Part shown: positions 1 to 5,720 of the stretch, piece by piece
How positions within the stretch are numbered: position 1 is the first letter of the stretch
Layout: each line of letters opens with the position of its first letter
Position numbers and translations under genes: made by a program
The notes under the pieces: model-generated
What the model was told of the DNA's origin: nothing
Database searches by the model: none
Seen by the model: only the letters and a program-made list of their open reading frames with translations
Assembly (NCBI GenBank): GCA_028292145.1
Contig: JAQGMX010000275.1
Location: 1 to 10,171 of the forward strand
Direction: 5' to 3'
Source of the DNA: Variovorax sp.
GTDB taxonomy: Bacteria; Pseudomonadota; Gammaproteobacteria; Burkholderiales; Burkholderiaceae_C
Length of the DNA: 10,171 bases

Positions 1-106
1 TCGGCGGCACGGCGACAACCTGCAGCCCCTCGCACTCCGGATCAGCGCTCAGCGCAGCGTTCCAAGCGTCGACGTAGAGCTCACTGTTCACATTAGTCGC
101 GGTCAT
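1..106 (-). CDS. 5' end of an unknown protein (partial, runs off the left edge)
   Basis: The minus strand reads an ATG at 106 followed by 35 open codons to the window edge, beginning MTATNVNSELYVDAWNAALS and ending LQVVAVPP. A good ribosome-binding site (GAGGGG, about seven bases before the ATG) supports the start. The N-terminus is soluble and mildly acidic with no signal peptide or membrane segment. I do not recognise the family. It is transcribed away from the phage-like remnants at 136-529, so it may belong to the same accessory block. Only about 35 residues are visible, so no function can be assigned. Confidence 0.6.
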   Translation of the reverse strand, partial: MTATNVNSELYVDAWNAALSADPECEGLQVVAVPP

Positions 107-135
107 TGTCAATCCCCTCAGTTGAAACCTCCAGT

Positions 136-326
136 ATGACCGCGCCGTATGTGTCCCCCTGTGTGAGGTCTGCCGCGACAACGGCCTGAACGCTTTCCGC
201 GTGGGCTGCTCCGGCTGTCAAGCGAGGAAGGCACTGATGCCGCCGATCACGGACACGCAGATTCCGCCGCTTTCCCTGAATTCTTGCCTGCCGACGCCCA
301 GCAGCTGGCAGCCGCCCGAGGCCTAG
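136..326 (+). pseudogene. Frameshifted small CxxC...CxxC zinc-ribbon-like protein, probably phage-derived
   Basis: An ATG at 136 opens a frame reading MTAPYVSPC, which soon runs into a stop. From 162 a different plus frame reads CEVCRDNGLNAFRVGCSGCQ and stays open to TAG at 324-326. The two join smoothly if one GT of the GTGTGTG run at 161-165 is an insertion, giving about 62 residues. The spacing C-x2-C-x11-C-x2-C is that of a zinc ribbon, and small proteins of this look are common in phages and prophages of Burkholderiales (recalled, not searched). The tail is proline-rich. No strong ribosome-binding site precedes the ATG. An alternative is that the downstream frame starts at a non-standard codon and is intact. 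The cysteine pattern is directly visible; phage origin is inference. Confidence 0.45.
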
Positions 327-343
327 GCTTCAGCAATCTCTAA

Positions 344-529
344 GCCATCCAAGTCATCTCAGCAAGGGCGGGGATCTCGATCGCAGCGCTGTGCGTCGAA
401 AGCGAAGGCGCCTACTTCGCCATTACAGGTGCAGATGCATGGGATGAGCCACAAGATGCCAACAAGTACACCGGCTCGCATCCAGTAGTCGCACATCCGC
501 CCTGCCTGACGAAGCCCACAAGGTGGTGA
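344..529 (+). pseudogene. Fragment of a phage-type hypothetical protein with an HPVVAHPPC motif
   Basis: After the TAA at 341 one plus frame stays open to TGA at 527-529 with no ATG, GTG or TTG near its front. It reads IAALCVESEGAYFAITGADA, then WDEPQDANKYTGSHPVVAHPPC. The order 'aromatic, G-x-D-x-WDE-x-x-DA, Y-x-G-x-HPVVAHPPC' matches what I recall of a family of uncharacterised phage proteins in which PPC is followed by a W-G or R-W stretch and a much longer C-terminal domain. Here the similarity ends at PPC (about 505) and a stop follows eight codons later. The start codon is also missing. I read it as a remnant truncated at both ends. No function is known to me. The base order of the motif is certain, the family link is from memory. 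Confidence 0.45.
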
Positions 530-697
530 AAATTGTTCATCGCATGGATCGCCAGCGATAGGTGTCGCCGGTCTTGCTGACGTTGACAGAGTTGACGGCC
601 GTCAGCAGATTGATGCGCCTCTTCGACAGCCGCCCCGGGGACCAAGACGCGCACAGGTCAGCCTGGTTTTCCGGCCACCGACGGAAGCAACGTCGCG

Positions 698-1081
698 TTG
701 GGCAGTTCGTCGTCAGACTCTGGCTACTACAGTTGCACGCTGTACCAGGACATCACGATTCCAGCGGATGCCAATGGCCTGACATTCACGTTCGACATCG
801 GCAACCGTTTCATCAACACGGGAGGACCGTGCCTGTTCATTGGCCTGTACCCTTCCAACGCCGTCCCCGGCTACCCATCCAACGTCGTGGGCGCTCAAAG
901 CTTTAATTACTGTCGCACCGCCGACACCACGCTGACATCCCAGACGATGACCTACACCAGTGCCAACGTGCAGGCACTCAGAGGCACCGTGGTTCGCGTC
1001 GCGTTCATCAACGCGATGTATGGCGGACCTAGCTCAGGAATCATTGGTATCGACAAGGTGCGCATTGCGACGGTTCCCTGA
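698..1081 (+). CDS. Orphan beta-sandwich domain of a secreted or surface protein (N-terminally truncated)
   Basis: The first usable start is TTG at 698, giving 127 residues. The protein-like sequence begins earlier: the frame is open from 614 and reads GFPATDGSNVALGSSSSDSG across the TTG, so the annotated start is only the first legal codon inside an older gene. The visible part alternates short hydrophobic strands and turns (TLYQDITIP, LTFTFDIGNRF, LFIGLYP, VVRVAFINA) and ends with IIGIDKVRIATVP. This is the pattern of jelly-roll, galactose-binding-like domains often found at the ends of extracellular or tail-fibre proteins. No signal peptide, lipobox or anchor is present. There is no ribosome-binding site at 698. 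It is most likely the C-terminal remnant of a larger gene; a small intact phage protein is less likely. The exact fold family is not recognised. Confidence 0.5.
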   Translation: MGSSSSDSGYYSCTLYQDITIPADANGLTFTFDIGNRFINTGGPCLFIGLYPSNAVPGYPSNVVGAQSFNYCRTADTTLTSQTMTYTSANVQALRGTVVRVAFINAMYGGPSSGIIGIDKVRIATVP

Positions 1082-1150
1082 CTTCTCACTCGAACTGCGC
1101 CCTTGCCCAGCTACCGAAGCTCAAACTTGAGTTAACTACCGAAGTTGCGT

Positions 1151-1164
1151 TTGACACCTGTCAA
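1151..1164. promoter_or_regulatory. Short inverted repeat TTGACA-CC-TGTCAA
   Basis: Two perfect six-base arms are separated by two bases. The gap is too small to fold as an RNA hairpin, so if functional it would be a dimeric repressor site or similar. It lies between the end of the beta-sandwich fragment and the 3' end of the DUF3606 gene, with no obvious promoter to control. A degenerate neighbour, CTCAA-AC-TTGAG, lies at 1120-1131. Chance occurrence is quite possible. Confidence 0.15.
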
Positions 1165-1246
1165 CACGCCGACCTCGGATTCCAAAATAGACATGGGGCG
1201 CAGGCGCTTTTCGGTAGCGTTCATCGCCATTCTTTGCCGATCCCGC

Positions 1247-1432
1247 CTATCGCTCAGGTTTGCCGAGGTGGGCTCGTACGTCCTTAGCCATAACACCGAC
1301 TGCGGCCACGGCCGATCGCAGTTCGGCTTCGGACACGCCCAGCGTGGCCGTCCAGTAATGCACCTCGTGCTTCTCGTTCACATTGATACGCAGTGCATCA
1401 GCCGGCCCACGAATGCTTTTGTCATCTGGCAT
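1247..1432 (-). CDS. DUF3606 family small protein
   Basis: This 61-residue protein starts MPDDKSIRGPADALRINVNE and continues with HEVHYWTATLGVSEAELRSA and VGVMAKDVRAHLGK. The order 'P-D-x-R-IN-x-NE-x-x-x-x-YW-x-x-x-LG-x-S-x-x-EL-x-x-AV-x-x-VG-x-x-A-x-x-V' is the DUF3606 signature as I know it, and the length fits (usually 55-70). A strong ribosome-binding site (AGGAGA seven bases before the ATG) fixes the start. The role of DUF3606 is unknown. Members are small soluble helical proteins, frequent in several copies in soil and plant-associated Proteobacteria. It lies 72 bases downstream of, and on the same strand as, the tail-anchored protein at 1505-1717, so the two may share a transcript. No terminator is evident after its stop codon. 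Confidence 0.85.
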   Translation of the reverse strand: MPDDKSIRGPADALRINVNEKHEVHYWTATLGVSEAELRSAVAAVGVMAKDVRAHLGKPER

Positions 1433-1504
1433 AAGGTTCTCCTAAAAACGAGGACGGAAACTTGAGGCCACGGCTTTTTCGTCTAGCGCAGGTTCTGAGC
1501 CCAG

Positions 1505-1717
1505 TTATCTGCGTGCCGCAAGAATCACGAGACTGACAGCACCAATTCCGATAAGCCAGTCCCAAAAGCCTGCTCTCGCCACAGCTGGTTTTAATTGCAC
1601 AGCCGGCCGTATCGTTGCAACGCGCGCCGGTTTGCCATTTTCGAGCGTCGTAATGTCGTCAAGCTCTGCTGCAGCCAAGCCATCGAATTCTTCAAGCATC
1701 TGGTCTTTGCGTGTCAT
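1505..1717 (-). CDS. Small hypothetical protein with a C-terminal membrane anchor
   Basis: The gene encodes 70 residues from an ATG at 1717, preceded by a modest GGGAA ribosome-binding site. Residues 1-50 are soluble, with an acidic stretch (EEFDGLAAAELDDI, 9-22). Residues 51-68 (FWDWLIGIGAVSLVILAA) form one hydrophobic segment followed by a terminal Arg-Arg. That layout, a cytoplasmic head with a single membrane helix at the very C-terminus, is that of a tail-anchored protein, although a soluble head with an inner-membrane anchor of either topology is possible. I do not recognise the family. It precedes the DUF3606 gene in the same direction. Codon use and the clear membrane segment argue that it is real. 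Confidence 0.6.
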   Translation of the reverse strand: MTRKDQMLEEFDGLAAAELDDITTLENGKPARVATIRPAVQLKPAVARAGFWDWLIGIGAVSLVILAARR

Positions 1718-2018
1718 CTATTTCCCATCGACGCCGGAAAAGCCGGCTTGAAGTCAGGCGTACTTCTTCAGCCGCCAAGCAATTTCCGTACATTTTATTT
1801 AGCGCAAGGCAGCACCTTGTAGGCGGAAGCGCCTCAAATTCGGTGCACAAGAGAAGGTTCCGATGCCTAGCTTGCGGCTAGCGCAGAGGACTCCGCGACC
1901 ATCATCCTGCCGTCACTTCAGCAAGCCGAATCCAAAACCGAACTTCTCGCGTTTGACCGGTGCACCCTCGCTCGCCGGTTCACGGGGCCGGACATCCAGA
2001 TCTGGGATGAGCGCCTGA
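1718..2018. other. Spacer between the SRAP gene and the tail-anchored protein gene
   Basis: This 301-base stretch holds no convincing complete gene. The last part (1913-2018) is coding-like on the minus strand as an out-of-frame continuation of the SRAP gene, described separately. A plus-strand frame open from 1871 through 2341 runs antisense to SRAP and has no start with a ribosome-binding site. No terminator hairpin with a T-run was found for the SRAP gene. Confidence 0.5.
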
Positions 2019-2020
2019 TC
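1913..2020 (-). pseudogene. Out-of-frame 3' extension of the SRAP gene (possible ancestral C-terminal tail)
   Basis: If the single T at minus-strand position 2021 is skipped, the SRAP reading frame passes its TGA and continues for 35 residues (DQALIPDLDVRPREP, then VKREKFGFGFGLLK) to TGA at 1913-1915. The codons look protein-like and there is no start codon of its own. It may be the original C-terminus lost by a one-base insertion, making SRAP about 262 rather than 227 residues. It could also be chance, because the plus frame across the same bases is also open. Confidence 0.3.
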
Positions 2021-2702
2021 AGCGCAGCTCCGCCTGTGCCGCTGCGAGCGGGTATGACTCGAACACCTCAACCGGCGCCAGCTTCATCAGCTTCTTTGCT
2101 TGGTCGGCCGTACCTTCCAGCCACTGATCGAAGTCAGCCGCATCCAGAGGGATCACGGACCGCTTGTCCTGCTTGTCGGCCGGCGCTTTCGGATCGGGCT
2201 TGTGCATGCGGCGCATCAGCGGGTGGTCGTCCGCGTTGGTGGTCAGCATCGTGTAGCTCTCGTGCACCTCGCCCGTGGCCTTGTCGATCCAGGTGTTCCA
2301 AAGCCCGGCTAACCCCCAAGGATCGCCGTCCGCACGCTTGAACTGCCACCAGACGTTCTTTCCCGTCTCCCAATTTGGTTCATCGAAGGTTGACGCAGGA
2401 ATGATGCAACGTTGCCCCCTTTTCCAAGGGTCTTTGTAGCTAGCCTTTGCCTCTAACTCCTCGCTGCGTGCGTTGTTCGTTGGGAACTTGAGCTTCGGCT
2501 CCTTGGCAAACCACGGGATCAGGCCCCATTGCCCAACGATCAGCTCACGCTCGTAGCCTGCAGCGTCACGAGCGCGGCGGATGAACGGGCCAGGTGCACG
2601 GGGGAAGACGGCGCGAGGCCAGACTGCGGGCGCGTTGTCCCGACCCAGGTGCCAGAAACGCTCGGTCTCGATCTGTGTGGGTGTTTCGTATCGGTTGCAC
2701 AT
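2019..2702 (-). CDS. SRAP family protein (YedK/HMCES-like, abasic-site DNA-protein crosslinking)
   Basis: SRAP proteins sense abasic sites in single-stranded DNA and shield them by forming a thiazolidine crosslink through Cys2. The start is placed at the ATG at 2702 because maturation needs Met-Cys at the N-terminus; the protein then begins MCNRYE and has 227 residues. An upstream in-frame codon at 2804 is possible but would bury Cys2. Family landmarks are present: Cys2, WGLIPWFAK (59-67), NNARSE (76-81, Asn77 matching YedK Asn75), RCIIPASTFDEP (98-109, Glu108 matching Glu105) and DDHPLMRRMHKP (158-169, active-site His, probably His160). Expression may be damage-linked, as family members often lie near SOS genes, but I see no clear LexA box. 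The ribosome-binding site is weak. Four copies of an 8-base repeat lie just upstream, and the 3' end may be frameshifted. Confidence 0.93.
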   Translation of the reverse strand: MCNRYETPTQIETERFWHLGRDNAPAVWPRAVFPRAPGPFIRRARDAAGYERELIVGQWGLIPWFAKEPKLKFPTNNARSEELEAKASYKDPWKRGQRCIIPASTFDEPNWETGKNVWWQFKRADGDPWGLAGLWNTWIDKATGEVHESYTMLTTNADDHPLMRRMHKPDPKAPADKQDKRSVIPLDAADFDQWLEGTADQAKKLMKLAPVEVFESYPLAAAQAELR

Positions 2703-2744
2703 GCGCTGAGCGTATCGAATCAGGACAGCGTCCGCTTCACACTT

Positions 2745-2776
2745 CGTAGCCCCGTAGCCCCGTAGCCCCGTAGCCC
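2745..2776. repeat. Four perfect tandem copies of CGTAGCCC upstream of the SRAP gene
   Basis: The plus strand carries CGTAGCCC at 2745, 2753, 2761 and 2769 with no mismatch; the minus strand reads GGGCTACG four times. The array begins 43 bases before the SRAP start codon, inside the probable promoter or leader. Eight is not a multiple of three, so copy-number change would shift any upstream-initiated frame, and it would also change promoter spacing. Confidence 0.9.
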
Positions 2777-2874
2777 TCAAGTTGGTTTCGCGATGAATCC
2801 TCATCGACGCCGATCACCGATCCGGCAGGGGCGCACGACAAATTCCTACGTTGGTGCCATTAAAGAAAACCATA

Positions 2875-2903
2875 TTGAGTTGATAAGACAGCAGCCGCAT
2901 AAC
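2875..2903 (+). promoter_or_regulatory. Possible sigma-70 promoter for the acidic small protein
   Basis: TTGAGT (2875-2880) and CATAAC (2898-2903) are spaced by 17 bases, each matching four of six consensus positions. The start of transcription would fall about ten bases before the ATG at 2921, leaving a very short leader. The placement fits, the matches are only moderate. Confidence 0.3.
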
Positions 2904-2920
2904 CTGATCTTGGATTCTTT

Positions 2921-3205
2921 ATGAACACCTCACATGGCAACGACCGTCCAACTGACAACGAAGATGCCGACCCGGTCGGTCCGACCAATGGCGAGGAGCA
3001 CGACCAAGGGGCAAGAGTCGAAAGTGGCGGTGGTCCCGACACAGAGCCGTTGAATTTTGATGATGACGAGATCTACTCGGGTCGCTCCGGCAGCGCCCGC
3101 AGTGGTGGAACAACTCATGCCAAAGGCGGAGACAGTGCTCCTCTTGGGCCACCGGCAGAGATCTTGTCCCCTACGAACGAACCCAGCGACGGTCGCAAAA
3201 GCTGA
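2921..3205 (+). CDS. Small acidic, low-complexity hypothetical protein
   Basis: The gene encodes 94 residues starting MNTSHGNDRPTDNEDADPVG. The sequence is rich in Asp, Glu, Gly, Ser, Thr and Pro, has no hydrophobic core, signal peptide or membrane segment, and contains an acidic knot (NFDDDEIY, about residues 45-52). It is therefore predicted to be intrinsically disordered. I do not recognise a family. The ATG at 2921 has no clear ribosome-binding site, although a possible promoter lies just upstream. It precedes the strongly basic protein at 3457 on the same strand, with a 251-base gap that argues against a tight operon. It could be a stress-related small protein or, less likely, a spurious open frame; minus-strand frames over the same bases have no better support. 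Confidence 0.5.
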   Translation: MNTSHGNDRPTDNEDADPVGPTNGEEHDQGARVESGGGPDTEPLNFDDDEIYSGRSGSARSGGTTHAKGGDSAPLGPPAEILSPTNEPSDGRKS

Positions 3206-3456
3206 TTGATTCGACCTGTTGTCTCGCTTGTGCGCTTGAGCGCCGACGGCAACAAGAACAGCAGCTAGGACATGGGCTTGGCTAGAAGCACTTCGCCCCT
3301 CCCACGTATACGCCTCGCTTAAGGCGACCGACCTTGTCTAGATTTAAAGCCGCCCGTTCGCCCGTTCCACCGACGGCTTCGGGCTTAAAAGTCCTACATT
3401 GCGCCGGCCCGGGCGCATGAAAACGCAGTCTTCAACAGACTTCCAGGAGATTCGAC
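3206..3456. other. Spacer with small repeats upstream of the KGG-type gene
   Basis: No gene is seen. The stretch contains a tandem pair CGCCCGTT-CGCCCGTT (3351-3366) and two short hairpins without T-runs, CGCCT/AGGCG (3311-3326) and GCGCC/GGCGC (3401-3416). It presumably holds the promoter of the gene at 3457, but no confident -35/-10 pair was found. Confidence 0.4.
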
Positions 3457-3780
3457 ATGCCACGTGGTGACAAGTCTTCATATACGGACAAACAAAAGCG
3501 TCAAGCAGAGCACATCGAGGCGGGATACGAAGACCGCGGCATGCCGGCATCCGAAGCGGAACGTCGGGCCTGGGCAACGGTGAACAAGGAAACTGGGGGC
3601 GGCAAGAAGAGCGGCTCGGGACGAGGGCATCCGGAGAGTCATGAGCCCTCCCGAACAGGTGGCAAGCGCGGCGGTACGGCCGCGGCATCGCGCAGCCCGG
3701 AAGAGCGCTCGGCATCCGCACGTAAGGCCGCAGCCACGCGCAAGCGCAACGCTGAGGAATCAAAGTTGAAGTCGACGTAG
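3457..3780 (+). CDS. Small basic protein of the KGG / 'plasmid stabilization protein'-like group
   Basis: This 107-residue protein starts MPRGDKSSYTDKQKRQAEHI. Residues 4-45 resemble a short domain (Y-T-D-K-Q-K-R-x-A-E-H-I-x-x-G-Y-E-x-R-G-x-x-x-x-E-A-E-R-R-A-W-A-T-V-N-K) that I recall being labelled 'plasmid stabilization protein' in Burkholderiales, a label with little experimental basis. A glycine/lysine linker (GGGKKSGSGRG, 47-57) follows, then a KGG-like patch (RTGGKRGG, 66-73) and a Lys/Arg/Ala-rich tail (about 78-105) like histone-H1-type DNA-binding tails. A strong ribosome-binding site (AGGAG eight bases before the ATG) supports the start. Such proteins are often stress- or stationary-phase-induced; a nucleoid or DNA role is inference. 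No partner toxin or antitoxin is adjacent. Confidence 0.85.
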   Translation: MPRGDKSSYTDKQKRQAEHIEAGYEDRGMPASEAERRAWATVNKETGGGKKSGSGRGHPESHEPSRTGGKRGGTAAASRSPEERSASARKAAATRKRNAEESKLKST

Positions 3781-3898
3781 CCACAGATTAGTTCACAAGA
3801 ATTTTGCGTTTTGCTGCCGCTGATTGATCCAAGCGGAATGTTTCATCGCTTTCCTTGGACAATCCGAGCCTCTAAACTGCAATGCACAAGGCGCCACG

Positions 3899-4951
3899 AT
3901 GGCTTCGCCGTTTGCTCTACGTTCGAACCTGCACGCCCTCGTTGACAACTCCCGACAGAACAACGTCGACCTGCTGCGTGCGCTCGCGATCACGGCGGTG
4001 TTTGCTCATCACGGTCAGCATGTCTTCGGCGGCAACATCCCTTTTTTCGGTGCCAATGGTGGCTGGTTCGGTGTCCAACTGTTTTTCGTCATCAGCGGCT
4101 ACCTGATCAGTGCGAGCTGTGTAAAGCACAGCCGTCAGGACTATGTGATTCACCGGGTCCTTCGAATTGTCCCGGCGTATCTCTTCTTCTTTTTGGTAAT
4201 CGGAATTGGCACGAAGGTGATTACGGTCAGCTCGATCGCCGCAGACCCGTGGGCCTTCGCGGTCAACCTCGCTTTCATGCAGCATCTGGTGCCATCGGCC
4301 TTGGTGAAGTTCGACGTACTGCACGTGAGCTGGACGCTGACCATCGAAGTGCTCTGGTACGCGCTTGCCCCGCTACTGCTCATCGGGAACGGGGTTCTGC
4401 GCTGGCCGACGGTCGCAGTCACCCTGATCGTTTCGACCGCATGGACTTACACAGCCACCACGGGGGCGCTCGATTTCATCTACCCCGGCATGAGCGACAC
4501 CAACCCGGGCTACTCGCACCTCTTCGTCGTCAATCACTTTTTCGCCCAGGCCATTTTTTTCGTCCTCGGCGCCTGGATCTACTTTCACCGACGCGTAGTG
4601 GCCCATATCAACCCGGTCCTGGCGCTCTGTCTGGCGCTCTTAGTTTTCCTGGCTCAGCCGTATTACCTGGTCTTCAATCCGTTGTTCGTCACAGGAATCG
4701 GCATCGCGCTGCTGCTCGTGACCGCACTCAACAGCCAGCCGATTCGCAGCCAGCTAGTTTTCCTGATCTCCGAAACCTCGTACGCGATCTACCTCTGTCA
4801 CTTTCCAGTTCTGCTGTGGGTGCGCGACCGAATGGGTTTGACAGGCTTGGCTGGGGTCGCAGTATCGATCGCATTGATCATGCTGTTGGCCGTGATCAGC
4901 TACGTCCTAATCGAAAAGCCGTTTGTGAAGATCGGGCGCGGGAGGCGCTGA
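3899..4951 (+). CDS. Acyltransferase 3 family integral-membrane protein (OafA/YrhL-like)
   Basis: Proteins of this family move acyl groups, commonly acetyl, onto surface sugars such as O-antigen, exopolysaccharide or Nod factor. From the ATG at 3899 (AAGG nearby) it has 350 residues, the usual length; a TTG at 3824 would add 25 non-family residues. Landmarks: NNVDLLRALAI (21-31) with Arg27 and His38 in the R-x10-H arrangement, GVQLFFVISGYLI (58-70), HRVLRIVPAY (85-94), SWTLTIEVLWY (144-154, matching W-S-L-x-x-E), SETSYAIYLCHFP (291-303) and LIEKPF (337-342). About ten hydrophobic helices fill the rest. There is no SGNH or other fused domain. No glycosyltransferase or polysaccharide cluster is adjacent, so the acceptor is unknown. 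A hairpin at 5001-5022 may end the transcript. Confidence 0.92.
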   Translation: MASPFALRSNLHALVDNSRQNNVDLLRALAITAVFAHHGQHVFGGNIPFFGANGGWFGVQLFFVISGYLISASCVKHSRQDYVIHRVLRIVPAYLFFFLVIGIGTKVITVSSIAADPWAFAVNLAFMQHLVPSALVKFDVLHVSWTLTIEVLWYALAPLLLIGNGVLRWPTVAVTLIVSTAWTYTATTGALDFIYPGMSDTNPGYSHLFVVNHFFAQAIFFVLGAWIYFHRRVVAHINPVLALCLALLVFLAQPYYLVFNPLFVTGIGIALLLVTALNSQPIRSQLVFLISETSYAIYLCHFPVLLWVRDRMGLTGLAGVAVSIALIMLLAVISYVLIEKPFVKIGRGRR

Positions 4952-5000
4952 CAGACATTTGCAGTCACAGATTCCTGCATCCTCGCTGAACACAGTAAAT

Positions 5001-5025
5001 GTGCCGCCGCGCCTCGCGGCACTTT
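5001..5025 (+). terminator. Possible intrinsic terminator after the acyltransferase gene
   Basis: A perfect 7-base-pair GC-rich stem (GTGCCGC at 5001-5007 with GCGGCAC at 5016-5022, eight-base loop) is followed by only three T. It lies 50 bases after the stop codon at 4951 and before the VanZ-like gene. The short T-run makes it a weak candidate. Confidence 0.4.
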
Positions 5026-5106
5026 CATCCTCGTACTCGCCGGTCAACGGGATGCACCGACTGCCTATTCTAAAAATTGAAGATCCTGTCTATCCGATAC
5101 AGAGAA

Positions 5107-5460
5107 ATGTCGCGAAACCAGAAACTCATGTTGTGGCGCCTCGCACTTGCCATCTGCACGGCGGCAATCATGGTGCTTTCCTTGCTTCCGTTGTCCCAAC
5201 CAATGCCCTCCACCGGATGGGATAAGAGCAATCACATGCTCGGTTTTGCCGCACTCGCCTTCCTCTCGCATTGGGCTTGGCCCGGTCGGACGGTAAAAGC
5301 GCTGGGCGTGCTGCTTGCGTACGGATGCCTCATCGAAGTGCTTCAGTCATTTACTCCAGATCGCAGCGCAGACTTGGCTGACGTAATCGCTGACGGCGTT
5401 GGCTTGGCGATAGGTGCAGCTTTAGCCAGAATGGCCGCGCTTGCAAAGATGGGCCGTTGA
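5107..5460 (+). CDS. VanZ-like family small membrane protein
   Basis: From the ATG at 5107 the protein has 117 residues; a TTG at 5077 would add ten. It shows four hydrophobic segments (about 7-29, 43-58, 64-80 and 93-110) and the VanZ-like marks: W-D-K-x-x-H-M-L-G-F (38-47), Y-G-x-x-I-E-V-L-Q-x-F (72-82), and R-x-x-D-x-x-D-x-x-x-D-G-x-G (86-99). The family is named after the teicoplanin-resistance protein VanZ, but most members, including short proteobacterial ones like this, have no known role and should not be read as resistance genes. Ribosome-binding is weak (GAGA before the ATG). It follows the acyltransferase gene by 155 bases, with a possible terminator between them, so it is probably transcribed separately. 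Confidence 0.88.
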   Translation: MSRNQKLMLWRLALAICTAAIMVLSLLPLSQPMPSTGWDKSNHMLGFAALAFLSHWAWPGRTVKALGVLLAYGCLIEVLQSFTPDRSADLADVIADGVGLAIGAALARMAALAKMGR

Positions 5461-5720
5461 CGGTTGCAGCCTGCAGTTGCCCACCCGTTAGCAGCATGGA
5501 AGAGGCTTGCTTCTCAGATCTATTGCTGTGTACCCGGCCCGCTCGATGATCTGACCTCGCCCTGAAAGCAGTTGACTGTCCGGATCAATCGCGTGTGCAT
5601 GAGGGCGAACCGTGAACTACGCGCAGGCATGCTCGCGATGCCAGAACCCACGTAGCCGGGTACAAAGCCCTGTCCCCGTGGCTACACAGTGGCTACATGA
5701 AGCAAAGCGGCTACACAAAG
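5461..5720. other. Non-coding stretch between the VanZ-like gene and the tRNA terminator, with GGCTAC repeats
   Basis: No gene is seen. The right half carries GTGGCTACA at 5678-5686 and 5689-5697, GCGGCTACA at 5707-5715, and the inverted core GTAGCC at 5652-5657. Repeats of this kind near a tRNA 3' end can be arm-type sites of a tyrosine recombinase, but no integrase gene or fragment was recognised here. Confidence 0.4.

Noticed and set aside
359..496. Minus-strand frame of 45 residues starting MCDYWMRAGVLVG with a hydrophobic, Cys-rich stretch that looks like a small membrane protein or lipoprotein
   Set aside because: It lies antisense to the plus-strand frame with the HPVVAHPPC motif, which is more specific, and its ribosome-binding site is too close to the start codon.
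412..654. Minus-strand open frame of 80 residues (MRVLVPGAAVEE...)
   Set aside because: Composition is unlike a folded protein, there is no family resemblance, and it lies antisense across the junction between two better-supported plus-strand remnants.
562..906. Plus-strand open frame of 114 residues starting at a GTG
   Set aside because: It reads as Arg/His/Pro-rich noise in the frame next to the beta-sandwich domain, which has clear strand periodicity over the same bases.
1871..2341. Long plus-strand open frame antisense to the 3' half of the SRAP gene, with a protein-like start (EDSATIILPSLQQAES)
   Set aside because: No start codon with a ribosome-binding site, and beyond 2036 it becomes Arg/Pro/Ser-rich typical of an antisense shadow; SRAP on the other strand is certain.
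3311..3326. Hairpin CGCCT/AGGCG as a terminator for the acidic small protein
   Set aside because: Only five base pairs, 105 bases after the stop codon, and no T-run.
5107..5460. VanZ-like protein read as a glycopeptide-resistance gene
   Set aside because: Short proteobacterial VanZ-like proteins are widespread membrane proteins without a van cluster; none of the other van genes is here and Gram-negative cells do not need it.
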